64,000 nt of DNA from positions 54,181,345-54,245,344 of the forward strand of contig NC_030822.1 of the NCBI RefSeq assembly GCF_001704415.2, written 5' to 3'. Numbering within the stretch: position 1 is the stretch's first letter; each line of letters starts with the position of its first letter. The position numbers were made by a program, and so were the translations under genes. Source of the stretch: Capra hircus (lineage: Eukaryota > Chordata > Mammalia > Artiodactyla > Bovidae). Below, piece after piece: positions 46,661-57,950 of the stretch. Under the pieces are notes generated by a model. It was given only the letters and a program-made list of their open reading frames with translations. It was not told where the DNA came from and ran no database searches.

Positions 46661-48389
46661 GGACAAATAGAAAATAGTCAGTAAGGTGGGATAGTTAAAC
46701 CCAAATGTATCAGTAGTAAGATAAATTGGCTAAATTCTCCAGTTAAAAGATAAAGACTGCCAGACTGGCTAGCAGTGAAGCAAAACTCAAATATGTGCTA
46801 TTTTTAGGAGACATCAAAACATAAAGGTGTAGAAAAGTTAAGTATGGAAAAAGATAAAACATGTACCATACAAAACTAAGAGAAAACTGGAATATTAATA
46901 TCAGATATAGTATGCTTTAAGGCAAAAATCATTCTTAGAAGGACACTTTTGTTATGATAAAAGACTTAATTTACCAGGCAAATAAAACAGTTGTAAATTT
47001 TTACGAACCTAATAACATAACCTCAAAATACACAAAAACAAAACCCAACAGAACAACAAGGATAAATAGATAAAACTACAATCACGGTGGGAGATTCCAA
47101 CATATTTCTCTTAATAACTGGTAAGAAAGAAGTGTGCAAGGACAGAGAAGACTTGAACAGGGCAGGTGCCCCAGTGGCCATCCATAGACACCCACCCCCT
47201 GCCTCCCAGAACAGCAGAGACCTCTAGCAGAAGTAAATGGCAAGGCTGTAGTAGTGAGGAACAGCAGAGTCAAGGATGACTGCCAGCTTCTGGGCTCAGG
47301 CCCCTGGATGGATGATACTGTTTCTAATTATTTTATTTAACCTAGAATTGTTGACCACTTATTAGCTTTTTTAAAAATTGCGGTAGGTGCTAAAAGCTGA
47401 AAGCGCAGGAAGGGAGTGCAAAAGTACTAACTGTTACGATTTATTGAGTCTCTTCTGTGTTAGGCACCCTGCCAGGTGCTTTATCTTAATTAGCACTGAT
47501 TCTCACTACAAACCTTTAATGTGGTTGTTATGTCCATATAGATGGAGAAACTGAGGCTCAGAGAGATAAAATAAGTTGAATAGGATACCATCACAACCTT
47601 CAAGGAGCATGAAAGCTCCCAGGAGAGAAGACAAGTTACAGCAATACAAGGAAAAGACAAAGGAGGGTATGGGCTGGAAACAGGATGCTGCTAGGCTCCA
47701 GGCCCTGGGGTCCCAGCCAGGCCAGGCAGGCCCAGCATGGGAGCAAGGGGAGGTCACATGACTCAGATCCATATGGCTCAGATCCACTTGGGATGGGTTT
47801 CTCAGCCAATTCTAAAGTAGATTTTCCCTCCTGAAAAGAGAAGGAGCCTGCCTAGCACCCCAAGGGCAGTATCCCAAGTACATGGCAGGAAGCATAGTCA
47901 CCCACTGGCTGACCACTGACCTTTGACCCTCAGGAGGAGGCCTGCTCTGTGAGTCTCTAGAGTCCCCAGCCTCAAGGAGCTCACAGGCCAAAAAGAGCAA
48001 AGTGACCAGTATATCTGGCCTAAATACAAGCTTAGTTAGTAGAGCATTGGCTAGGGGATCAGGTTAGGATCACTGGGATCAAGATGAATTCATTATGGGC
48101 TCTGTTTCTTTCCTGTGTATCTTAAGTTCTTGGTTCTGGCCAAAGAGTTCTGCAGCTGGTTGCTCCCAATGCCTCCATCTCAGAGATTTTGTTCCAAGCC
48201 CCTAATGATCACCTTTATCCTCTCACCTGTTTGCCATGCTAGAACCTCCTCCTTTAAACCAGAGCTCAAAAATGCCTCCTTTAGGGAGCTCTCCCAGATT
48301 AATCTGCCTTACTGTCTCCACCTTGTCATTGTTTCCTAAAGGCTTTGTTCCTCCGTTCGCTAAACTGACCCCACCTTCCCCCTGCTCAG

Positions 48390-48529
48390 TTCCAGGTCCC
48401 CCCGCTGGCATCAAGGCTGTTCCTTCATCCGCCAGCAGTGTGGTCGTGTCGTGGCTCCCCCCAACCAAGCCCAACGGGGTGATCCGCAAGTACACCATCT
48501 TCTGCTCCAGTCCCGGGTCTGGCCAGCCG
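48390..48529 (+). CDS. DSCAML1: DSCAML1 exon: FNIII-4, first part
   Basis: 140-nt exon, phase 1 in and phase 0 out, with acceptor cccctgctcag and donor ccg|gtaagt. It encodes VPGPPAGIKAVPSSASSV, VVSWLPPTKPNGVIRKYT and IFCSSPGSGQP. This is the first half of FNIII-4, with the PGPP linker, VSW, NGVIRKY strand C and a short serine/glycine loop at the splice point. Confidence 0.95.
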
Positions 48530-49920
48530 GTAAGTGGGCCCAGGGCTGAATGTTGAGCAGGGCAGGGGAAAAGGAAAGTACCCTATAGATCAGCTGCTTC
48601 TGGGCCAAATCCTGGGGCTGCTTATATCTGTGTTTCGACTTGATTCATGGATAAGTATGGGCACCGGTCACCCAAGAGTGGTTGAAGCCTTACCCAGGTC
48701 CATCTTGGGTCAGTCCTCTGTTCCAGGGACTGCAAGATTATCACAAGCCCTGGAGGCTTATTTGAGTAGGGGTCTCCTTCAAGCAGGTGGGAGAGGGAGG
48801 ACAGGGCCTCAGCTCTTCTGGTCTGGCTGACCAAGGAAGCTCCCAGCAGATCCCAGAGCTCTGGACTGAGCACTCGCTAGCCCATGGCTTTTGGAGGTGA
48901 CTCAGCTTTTCAGCATGGCCAGTCTGGGCTTAGAGGGCTGCTGAAGGTCTGCCCCAAGTGGCCCACTCAGCATGGATCCAGTTAAAGAGGGGAAAAGACG
49001 GGGGACAGCTGGGGGAAGACCAGGGCATCTCTCTCTGGGCGCTGCCTTCCCAAACCTGGGAGTTTAAAGTAAGGAGCCTCCTGGCACTGGGGCACAGTGC
49101 GGGGGGCTGGCCCCTGCCCTCCACCAAGGGCTGCTAAGAGGGAGGATAGGATGAGGGCAGGTTCTCATCCAGGTTCTCATCTCATGCAGGTGGTCATGCA
49201 CCCACATCCCATAACAGGCATCTTCCCCTCTGCCCCTTTCCTTATCTCCAGCCACTCAGTCACAGAGTTCTGCTGGTGGCTGATCTGTAGTATACCTGTT
49301 CTAGTTGTGAGAGCAAGTGCAAAGAAACACGTGCCCTTGGGATGCTTCCAGGCTAGTGAGGGGAGCAGAGGGGATGCTCCCGGGGGCAGGGGCGTGAGTA
49401 CTGTTGAGAGATGTACTCAGGATGGGGGAGATCAGGGAGCAGGAGAAAGCCGGCTTCCCTCTCCTTCAGCAACTAGTGATGTGACGGCAGCCCCAGCACC
49501 TGCAGATCAGCTTCTGACAGCCCAGAAAGCTGCCCTGAAATTGCTCGGTAATTGTGTCATCATCTCGTCCCCCGCTCTCCGCTTTCCTGTGGTCTTTCTG
49601 AATTACCCTCTGAGCCATAGGCAGCCCCACCCCTCACCAGTGGGGCCATAGCTCTATTCCCAGAGGAGAAGCCCAGTAATGTCTTTTCAGTGACTCCGCC
49701 CCCTCTTCTCCATCCTCACCGTCACTATTTCACATGCAGGAAAGTACACATATGATGACTGTACAGCTCCATGAATTTTCATAGCACTTCCAGGCACTGA
49801 GTGGGGGGATTCCCAGAGCAGGAAATAGGGCAACACCCCAGAAACCCTCCCCCTACAGGTATAACCATCATCCTGACTTCAGATGAATACGATATGAAGT
49901 ACAAATACACAATATATATG

Positions 49921-50127
49921 GGCTTCCCAGTTGGCTTCGTGGGTAAAGAATCTGCCTGCAATGCAGGAGATTTGGTTTTGATCCCTGGGTCAGGAATATC
50001 CCCTGGAGCAGGACATGGAAACTCATTCCAATACTCTTGCCTGGAGAATCCTATGGACAGAGGAGCCTGTCAGGCTCCAGTCCATGGGGTCTCAAAGTGT
50101 TGGACATGACTGAAGAGACTGAGCACG
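49921..50127 (+). repeat. Bov-tA SINE
   Basis: 'ggcttcccagttggcttcgt' through 'cctgcaatgcaggagatttg' to 'gactgagcacgcatgg'. Its 3' tail passes directly into a 25-bp tandem repeat. Confidence 0.92.
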
Positions 50128-50310
50128 CATGGACGCATGCATTATATATACGCATGCATTATATGTATGTATACATGTGTGCGTTATATGTGTGTATACA
50201 CGCATGCATTATATGTGTGTGTACATGCATGCATTATATGTGTGTATACACGCATGCATTATATGTGTGTATACACGCATGCATTATATGTGTGTATACA
50301 CGCATGCATT
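50128..50310 (+). repeat. 25-bp minisatellite
   Basis: Tandem unit cgcatgcattatatgtgtgt + ataca, 25 bp, about seven copies. The last three (from 50251, 50276 and 50301) are nearly identical and the first ones more divergent. A TA run follows (to about 50325). Confidence 0.93.
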
Positions 50311-50325
50311 TTATATATATATATA

Positions 50326-50409
50326 TGCTGCTAAGTTGCTTCAGTTGTGTCCGACTCTGTGCGACCCAATAGATGGCCTCCCACCAGGCTCCCCCGTCCC
50401 TGGGATTAT
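50326..50409 (-). repeat. Bov-A2-type SINE fragment
   Basis: 'gctgctaagttgcttcagtt', 'gtgtccgactctgtgcgacc' and 'ccaccaggctcccccgtccc' are the reverse-orientation end of a Bov-A2 SINE. Confidence 0.85.
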
Positions 50410-51009
50410 ATATGTATATATATCTAAAATCTGCCTGACTTCTTTGACCCAACATTAGTTTGAATTTGTGAATTTCATCCATATTGTTGTGTGTGGTTAG
50501 AGATTATTCACTCTCACTTCTGTATAGTTTTCAATTACATGTATATATCTCAGTTTATTTATAATTCTCCACTGACAGGCATTTGAATAGTTTTCCGTTT
50601 GGGGCTACTGCAGTTGGTGCTATTGTGAACTCCGTGTCTCTTGGTGCTCTGGTGTATATATTCCTGTTGGGCCTGTGAAAGGAACTGCTGGGTCATGGGG
50701 TCTGCAGATGTTAGGTTAAAAACTCTGTCATTGTTGGGGGGTGGGTGTGTGTGACAATTTTCCAGTTAACGTGTTCAGCTGTGTTTTCTGCCCCTCTTTG
50801 CCCCCCTCCGCCCCTCCCCCCAGTACACACATACCTTCCAGGCTCTTTTTACACTAGGCTGGTCACCATTCTGGACACCTGCTCTGCCTTTCACACCCCT
50901 GCACCTCTGCCCCTACTGATCCTACCAGCCACGGCATGTTCTTCATCCTCTAGCGCACGCTGAATGTGTTAAACGGCATTGCCCGCTCACTCACCTGTCT
51001 CCCACACTG

Positions 51010-51125
51010 GTCTGCGGGGCCCTGTGAGGACAAGGGCGGCATCTTTTCATCTCCAGGTCCCCAGCCATAGGACACTGTGCCTGGAACATCCTTGTCCAGG
51101 ACATACATTTGATGAATGAATCGCT
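51010..51125 (+). repeat. L2-like 3' end
   Basis: 'gccctgtgaggacaagggcg' to 'acatttgatgaatgaatcg' resembles the 3' end of L2. Confidence 0.5.
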
Positions 51126-51884
51126 AGCAGCCTAGCAATGGTGAAGTCTTAGACATTGGGCAAATTTCCCTTCATAAAGTTTTGAGAGGGTGGGAACTCC
51201 TTCTCCAGCTTGGGTCTGTATGTGCATTACCTCCTCTGATAATGAAGTCTTTCAAAGGGATTGGTGTCTGGGAGCAGAGCGTCCTCATTAACTCAGTCTC
51301 CAAGAGCCCCAATCCACTGGTGGGGACACCTCTCCCAGGCTCCAGAGCAGAGCCCCTGGTCCCCATGCCCTCCTCCTGCTACTGCAGATCCGGGGACCCT
51401 CCCTCCTTCCCCTTCATGTCTCAAGCGTGGAGGAACCACCTCTCTCCTGCGGGTGGGGGGCAGATGTGCTGGCGTGATGAGAACTCAGTTCAGCCATGTT
51501 GCAAAGCAAGGACTGGGCTGAACAAGGAGCCAGGGAACCTAACCACCACCTGCAGTTATGGGATGCGATCGTTTTACGGAAATATACTCCAGGTTCCAAG
51601 CAACTGCATCACAAATTCATTTATGAAAGAGCTCCAGGACTGAGGACACACTCATGTACATGGGATGAAGCAGGACTGTGGGAATGATTGTGGGATGAGA
51701 GGCAGATGCACGTGCGTCTGAGTCTGAGTGTGTGCATACATACTGGAATGCGTGACCTTGTGTGTGCAGAATTCTCAGAATAGAGGTGGGAAACTGCATG
51801 AGGTGCAAGATACCAGGAATTACACCCTGGGGCTGGCCAAGGCTAGCCAGAGCTGCACTGAGTCCTGTTAGAAATGTTTCCAGT

Positions 51885-52960
51885 TTAATACATTTGCTGT
51901 TTTTCTCTGGTTATCAAAATAATACAGTTTTATTGTAGAAAATTCTATAAACATATAGAAGAATAGAGAAGAAAATAAAAATTACTTGCATTCTCACCCT
52001 CTAAAGATAACCACTGGCAATGTGTTGGGGTATAATCTTCCAATCCTTGACCTGCACGTACACTATGGTTTTGTTTTGGTTTTTATAAAATTAAGATAAA
52101 AATTTATAAAATGTTATATAATCTCCATTTTTCATGTAGTATATGTAGGCACTTTTCTACACCATTAAATATTCTTTTTATTGAAATAGAGTTGACATCA
52201 AATATTCTTTTAAAATATTATCTTGAGTGCCTGAATATACATAATCTATTTAACCAGTCCCTGAATTGTTCTATATTTAATCTATTTTCAGTTTTTCACC
52301 ATTATAAATAATTTTTCATGGAGAATTCTTCATAAAAGTCTTTATGCTCATTGTTTTATTATTTTCTTAGTACAAATTTTTATAGGAATCCATAGATCAC
52401 AAAAAATATAAATATTTTTGAGGTTTGCATGCACATTTGCAAACTACTCTTCAGAAAGTTTGTACCAACTTACACTTCCACCAGCATTATGAGTAGCATA
52501 TATTTTTCCCTTGTGCACATGCTAATCTAAGATATTATATATTTTTCATTTTCTGACAGTTGGATTCTAAACTAGTTAGGCTGATTACTGTTGTGTGTTA
52601 TGTGCTTTTTGGCTTTTTGCATCTTTGGATCATTGTCAATTCATGTCCTTTCTACATTTTTTATTTGGGTAGATCATGGTTTTCTTCTTATTGATTTGTA
52701 AGTGCTCTTTCCATATTAAAGATAATAACCATTTTTGCTCATATAGGTTGCAGGTGTTTGCCAGCTCATTGCTTGCCTTTTTATTCTAGTTTTTATTATA
52801 CCATAGGTTTTCTTTTCATATAACTCAAATTTATAAATCATTTTAGTTATGACTTTTCTATTTGTGATTTTCTATTTTTTTATTTTTTGATTAGAAAGAT
52901 GGGTAAATAATTAATCTATAGTTTCTCCTTGCATAGGTTTACCTTTTTTTTTTTTTAACC
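51885..52960 (+). repeat. Old L1-derived AT-rich region
   Basis: 'caacttacacttccaccagc', 'gattgttgt'-like stretches, 'gctttttgcatctttggatc' and 'gatttgtaagtgctctttcc' follow the L1M 3' region order. The left part (51885-52430) is AT-rich and less certain. Confidence 0.6.
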
Positions 52961-54891
52961 TTTTACCTTTGATTACTGTGATTTTATTTTGGAGTGTAGT
53001 TGTATGTTTTTGAAAGTGATTTCAGGAGATTAGGGGAGTTAAAAGGAAATTCAGGTGAAAAGGAAGGCACCCAGGACCTGGGTAAGATGCTAATACCTTC
53101 AAGGGGAAGCCAAAGCTTTCCTGCCCTGTGTAGACTCAAATGTAGAGTCAGGTACACGCTGACAGACACAAGCAAGTATACTTAACTTTTCTCTACACAT
53201 GCACACACACTTCCACCCTCACAGAAACACATGCCCCCATTTACAAAGGAGAAGAACATGTCCCCACTTACAAAGGACTTGCACACCCCTTGCCTCAGGT
53301 GTCCTCACTGTGACCAGTCAGGGCAGGCGGAGCTGGATTTCTTCCTTAGTTTGCAGGAGAGAAAACTGAGGCCCCAGGAACCGTGAGAGACACTGTGGTC
53401 CATACGGTAAGAAAGGCAGACAGGCATCAAAGCCGCCTTATTGCCCTGCCTCATGCTCAGATATGACCTGCAGATAACCACATGGTCCCCGAGCGCTGCA
53501 CCCCAAAAGGACTTCCCAGCTACCAGGGCTCAAGGTGGCTTTCAGGGAGCTCCTGGGCCCAAGGCCAGCTCCCCACAAGAGAGGCAGCAGGAGGGGTCTG
53601 CCAGGGAGCTGTGTGTGTGTGGTGGGGATGCCTGTGCCCTCTCCTGAGCATCTTCTTACAGATGGTCTGGGACCAGAAAGGATGTTTTCTCCTGTTACAA
53701 GTCACTGGGCCCCTCAGCCCTCCCATGGGTGGCAAAGAATGTCCCTCTGTGACCCCATGTCTGTCTGGAGATCTCTCCCTCAACATGTGCTTGAATGTGT
53801 CTACACATCCGTGTGCATGAGAGTGTGTGCATGGGGGCATGCGTGTGCAACATCCCCTGACTGCAAAAATAACTAATTATTAGCTCCCTCTGGCCTCGGG
53901 GCCCCCCATCTGTTCCAGGGGCTGCTCCCCCTCCCTAGACTTCCGCCCTGATTTCAAAGAGGCCCTGGTGCTGTCCTGCTTTCCCTTCCCCGCGGCTGAC
54001 CAAAAAATAAAATGAAATGAAAGTCAGCCCCATCCCGCCTGCACCAGGGAAGGGGCTGACAGGAGGTCTGCAAACTAGCGCTTATCAAAAGCTCCTTCTC
54101 AAATTCATTTCAATATCTGAGCCTCTGGTTTCCAAGGCAACATAATCTTTTCATCAAAGCAAATGGTAAAACCACTGGGATCCGATATTGTTTTGTTGGC
54201 AACTTGTCAAAACTGTCATTTGGTTAAAAAAATTTTTATAGATTTATATAACCTACAAATATATACAGTGATCTATACCACTAATAATCATTAATAAAGT
54301 GCTGCCCCATGAAGCTCTCATAGTTCTCTCTCCCTCCCCTTCCTCCCCCAGAATGGAGGTGGGTGGCAAGAACAGGTGGTAGGAATGAAGGAGACATTAG
54401 GCAGTAGGGCCGAGAGGTGACTCTGAGTGGGGACAGGCTGGGGGAGCCTGTCTACAACCCTAATAAGGCAAACGCAGTCATTTAGCTTCTTCTCAGAGAC
54501 GCCCTTTTTTCAGGGTTTTCCTGGGACTGCACCCCCACCCTCCATTCTCCCTTCTCCTGTCTCCCGTCATCTCTCACCCATCCGAAACACTCACATTTCC
54601 TGGCCTGAAGCCATCACAGCCAGCGACTGGATCAGTCCAAGAGGCGAACTGAAACTGACCCAGCAAACCGCCAGAGCCGGCCCATCAGTGCCCAGGGCCA
54701 AGCCCAGGGTTAAGTCCAGGGCAAGCTGTTCAGTGTTGCTCCAAAATCAGAAAGGGCCAACTAGGCAGGATCCTGTCTCCACTGCCCATCTCCCTGGCCA
54801 TCACCCCCACTGAGCCCAGGGCCCCCAGGAAGGGTGGAGGTGGAGACCCAGGGGCCTTGGCTCTTAGTACGCGTTCGCCTCTGCCCTGCAG

Positions 54892-55045
54892 GCGCCCAGC
54901 GAGTATGAGACGAGTCCGGAGCAGCTCTTCTACCGGATCGCCCACCTAAACCGCGGGCAGCAGTACCTGCTGTGGGTGGCCGCCGTCACCTCCGCCGGCC
55001 GGGGCAACAGCAGTGAGAAGGTGACCATCGAGCCTGCTGGCAAGG
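54892..55045 (+). CDS. DSCAML1: DSCAML1 exon: FNIII-4, second part
   Basis: 154-nt exon, phase 0 in and phase 1 out, with acceptor ctctgccctgcag and donor aagg|gtaagc. It encodes APSEYETSPEQLFYRIAH, LNRGQQYLLWVAAVTSAG and RGNSSEKVTIEPAGK. This completes FNIII-4, with the L.RGQQYLLWV tyrosine corner and the GRGNSS turn. NSS is a potential N-glycan site. The Lys-Ala linker runs into Ig10. Confidence 0.94.
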
Positions 55046-57197
55046 GTAAGCAGCCTGGGGCGGGGTTGAGGGCAGAAACAGCCAGAAGGCCCCTTCTAGA
55101 ATGATGGTTCTCCCCAACACGAGTAGTCTCCCTCCACCCTGTCTGTGGCCTGACTGTAAGGAGCTGGCTGACCGCTTGCCTCCCTCCTGCACCCACCAAG
55201 ACTGGGCCTCTGCTGCCCCCTGACTCCCAGAAAGGCTCACAACAGCCTCGAGGCCACACCACTAGTCAGGGCACCCAGCAGAATGTACCCTGGTCCCCCA
55301 CTCCAGACTCTTCTCTGGGGGTGAAAGAAAGGGGTGTTAGCCCTACCCCCAGCTCAGCTCCTCCAGAGGGGACGGAGGTGGGGTATGCTGCTTCCATGGA
55401 GCAGAGGGCTGCAAAGACAGCCCCCTTGTTCCAAAGCCTGGTCATCTCAGGCTGACATGAGCCCACTGATCACAGACGTTACAGAGGACATGCCTCGAAG
55501 GAGGCTGTGGGCTGGTTGGGGTGCATGGGGTGAATTAGAACATGATTGCTCTCAAGCATGCCCCACTGAACCCCTGACCTGGGCATAAGTGTGGCATGGG
55601 GGCATGTGTACCCCTACTCTACAGGCAGTGATAGTTCTGAGGCCTCAACCCAAGACCAAGACAGAGGCCCCCTCACATAGCTGCCAGGCTCCCCCATGCC
55701 AACCCTGGGGCACTGGATTTAGCCACACAAGCCTGAGACTTCCAGCTTCTACCTTGACTCTGGGCCTCCCTGGGCCCTCCCTCCTGGCCCTGCCTCCTCC
55801 CACAGCTACCTGTGTCTATAACCCTGAGGCCCCAAGCCTAGGACTCGGACGGCTGGTGCCTGCCTCAGCCCAGCCCAACGCCTGGGGTAACCGGCTTCCT
55901 CTGGATGAGATACAAGAGGCGTCAGCCCTCCCTGCCTCAAACTCGGAGTCAGCGGGCACTGAACGGAGGGCCTGCAGCTGCCCTGACGTGAGGGTTGTGG
56001 TCCCATTTTCCAGAAGATCTGAGGCGGAGTGGCACAGCCCTCAAACACAGCAGAGTGGTGGGCCAGCCCTTCTGGCTCCAATCTGGGGGCTCTTTCTACA
56101 AAGTCTCAAGTTTCCTCCCTCCCCTGATCCCTCCTCCCAGCAGTGCTGCCAACCCCTTCTCCTGAACTTATCTCCTTCCAGGAGGGAAAGGACCTGGGAC
56201 CCCCCCGCCCCGCCACAGACACAGACACAAGACACACACACACACCCCACTGAGAGGTCCCAGGACCAACCCCAGCCACAGGGCAGAACTGGCTCTAGAA
56301 CAGTGTCTCTAGAGCGCCATCAAACATCCTTGGCAGGCAGCCGGGGGTTCCTCTAAAACTCCACTTTGAACATGTCACTACTTCCTTGTGAGCCTCCTCG
56401 TGACGTTAGGAGGAAGCCCAGCCTCCTCAAGGTGCCAGCAGAGCCCCAGAAGCTTCTCCTCCCACTCACTGCTCCCACCCCTACTCTGCTGCCCTCTCTT
56501 CACTCACCCTGGGCTTGGGTCACCCTGGAGGCTGGAGCCCCACCACTCACCATGGGTTTCAGGCCCCCATGCCTCTCTCAGTTCTGTTCCCCCTTCCGAC
56601 ACACCTTCCTTCTCTGCTTACAGTCCATTAACAATGTTGTGATGGTTTCAGGTGGACAGCAAGGTGACCCAGCCAAATATATACATGTATCCATTCTCCA
56701 CCAAACTCCCTTCCCATCCAGGCTGCCACATAACACTGACCAGAGTTCCCTGTGCTATACAGTAGGTCCTTGTTGGTTATCCATTTTAAATACAGCGGTG
56801 TGTACATGTTGATCCCAAATCCCCTGACTATCCCTTCCCCCCATTCTTATCCCCTGGTAACTAGTGAATTCCTTCTTTGCCTTCAAGATTCAAGTCCAAG
56901 CTTCCAATTGCAGAAGTCACCCCAGGCCTTCTTCACCTCCATTCCTCCTTCCTGCTCCCAGGGCTATTGTACCTACCCCCACCATAGTATGTTTCACTCT
57001 AATGATCTGAAGTGTCTGTCTCCCTCTTGGATGGTAAGCAACTCGAAGACAGGGACTAGATTGTATTCATTCTGTGGCTCCTCAGAGCCTCCTATGATAC
57101 CTGGTCCAAACAGGTATCTGATAAATGTTTGCTGAATGAACGATTTCCCCTATGAAAATGAAAACATGGAGTCCTTCTCATCCTCTCTTCCCTCTAG
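55046..57197 (+). other. Intron FNIII-4/Ig10 (2.15 kb)
   Basis: No exon. 55.05-56.6 kb is GC-rich unique sequence. An open frame of 255 codons at 55589-56356 has no recognisable protein character and is treated as chance. About 56625-56845 resembles an artiodactyl L1 fragment. About 57020-57142 resembles an L2 3' end ('aataaatgtttg...gaatgaac'-type tail), lying some 55 bp before the Ig10 exon. Confidence 0.65.
56625..56845 (+). repeat. L1 fragment (artiodactyl type, provisional)
   Basis: 'aatatatacatgtatccatt', 'ccctgtgctatacagtaggt' and 'ccttgttggttatccatttt' are typical of the 3' coding end of L1 in artiodactyls. Confidence 0.65.
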
Positions 57198-57315
57198 CCC
57201 CAGCAAAGATCATTTCTTTCGGGGGCACCGTGACAACACCCTGGATGAGAGATGTGCGGCTACCTTGCAATTCAGTGGGAGACCCAGCCCCTGCGGTAAA
57301 GTGGACCAAGGACAG
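57198..57315 (+). CDS. DSCAML1: DSCAML1 exon: Ig10, first part
   Basis: 118-nt exon, phase 1 in and phase 2 out, with acceptor cttccctctag and donor gacag|gtgtgt. It encodes APAKIISFGGTVTTPWMR, DVRLPCNSVGDPAPAVKW and TKD. The first Ig cysteine is at 57266 and the core tryptophan at 57302. The donor GTGTGT departs from the GTRAGT consensus. Ig10 sits between FNIII-4 and FNIII-5, the arrangement peculiar to the DSCAM family. The 375-bp intron that follows shows no repeat. Confidence 0.94.
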
Positions 57316-57690
57316 GTGTGTGCAGGACCCTTTAGGGATGGTGACCTCCAAAGATGGGCATTGCAGAAGAGCCATGAAAAGAACTAATGTCCCTCCCTTC
57401 CGGCTGACTCAGTCATCTCCAGCCCTGGGGAGGCCCTTGCTGGGTACATGGCTACACCTTCGTGCTAGCCTGGCCTCTCTGGCTGCCCCTGTCGGCTGCC
57501 ATGGATCTCCCTTCCCTGGGCGGTTGAAGAGGCCATGGTTACCTAGATATCCCCAGGAAGCGCTGAGTGAAAACCCAAGAATCTAGGGTCCCGGAGCCAG
57601 TGCCTTACTGCTCCCAGCTCTAACTGCTTGCAAACCTGGGGGAGGCTCTGGGAGGGGATGCCTGCCAAAAGCCGTCCCCAACCCCCACAG

Positions 57691-57854
57691 TGAGGACTCG
57701 GCCATCCCCGTGTCCATGGATGGGCACCGGCTCATCCACACCAATGGCACGTTGCTGCTGCGCGCGGTGAAGGCTGAGGACTCAGGCTACTACACGTGCA
57801 CGGCCACCAACACTGGTGGCTTCGACACCATCATTGTCAACCTTCTGGTGCAAG
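57691..57854 (+). CDS. DSCAML1: DSCAML1 exon: Ig10, second part
   Basis: 164-nt exon, phase 2 in and phase 1 out, with acceptor acccccacag and donor caag|gtgaga. It encodes SEDSAIPVSMDGHRLIHT, NGTLLLRAVKAEDSGYYT and CTATNTGGFDTIIVNLLV, then Q. It shows the textbook I-set pattern DSGYYTC, with the second Ig cysteine at 57797 pairing with 57266. NGT is a potential N-glycan site. The 366-bp intron after it begins with a G-rich 32-bp-period repeat and contains a GA-rich run at about 57990-58027. Confidence 0.95.
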
Positions 57855-57860
57855 GTGAGA

Positions 57861-57950
57861 GCCTGCGAGGTGGGCGGGGCTCTGAGAGGTGGGGCCCTGA
57901 GGTGGGCGGGGCTCTGAGAGTTGAGACCCTGCGAGGTGGGCGGGGCTCTG
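57861..57950 (+). repeat. G-rich 32-bp-period repeat beside an exon donor
   Basis: Three copies of gaggtgggcggggctctg within longer similar units, at about 57866, 57898 and 57931. They start only a few bases after the donor of the second Ig10 exon and contain repeated GGGCGG boxes. Confidence 0.9.

Larger units (their letters stand above)
44880..47070 (+). repeat. Old L1/HAL1-like copy, interrupted
   Basis: A-rich sequence with 'aaacaacacaatgagatatt', 'gacgttttcagacaaacaaa' and 'gccctgaaagaaatactaaa' resembles the coding region of L1/HAL1 in + orientation. It is split by MER5A (45300-45465) and a BovB 3' end (46325-46660). No intact frame remains. Confidence 0.65.
40489..48389 (+). other. 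Intron FNIII-3/FNIII-4 (7.9 kb, longest complete intron)
   Basis: No exon. Contents: BovB 3' fragment (40632-40842), unique sequence 40.85-42.1 kb with a MIR 3' remnant near 41.5 kb, Bov-tA (42105-42318), a MIR remnant (about 42515-42625), a second Bov-tA (42858-43077), an unassigned old repeat (about 43225-43600), and an old L1/HAL1-like copy (about 44880-47070) split by MER5A (45300-45465) and a BovB 3' end (46325-46660). A MIR/L2-like remnant lies near 47440-47590. 47.6-48.4 kb is unique. Confidence 0.7.
48530..54891 (+). other. Intron between the FNIII-4 exons (6.4 kb)
   Basis: No exon. 48.5-49.7 kb is unique. An old L1 3' copy spans about 49.7-50.73 kb and is broken by a Bov-tA (49921-50127), a 25-bp tandem repeat (50128-50310) and a Bov-A2-type fragment (50326-50409). 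An L2 3' end lies at about 51010-51125. AT-rich old L1 sequence fills about 51885-52960. 53.0-53.85 kb is unique. A repeat-free block at about 53860-54310 is AT-rich and may be conserved. 54.3-54.89 kb is unique. Confidence 0.7.

Noticed and set aside
50128..50310. Possible CRISPR-like direct repeats
   Set aside because: The units are head-to-tail with no spacers, in a mammalian intron beside a SINE. It is a minisatellite.
50037..50482. Several overlapping open frames of 65-111 codons with repeating His-Tyr-Cys-Val patterns
   Set aside because: They are produced by the 25-bp tandem repeat, which has no stops in several frames.
55589..56356. 255-codon + strand open frame in the FNIII-4/Ig10 intron
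   Set aside because: It is Pro/Ser/Leu-rich low-complexity translation of GC-rich intron, with no domain and no splice continuity with DSCAML1.
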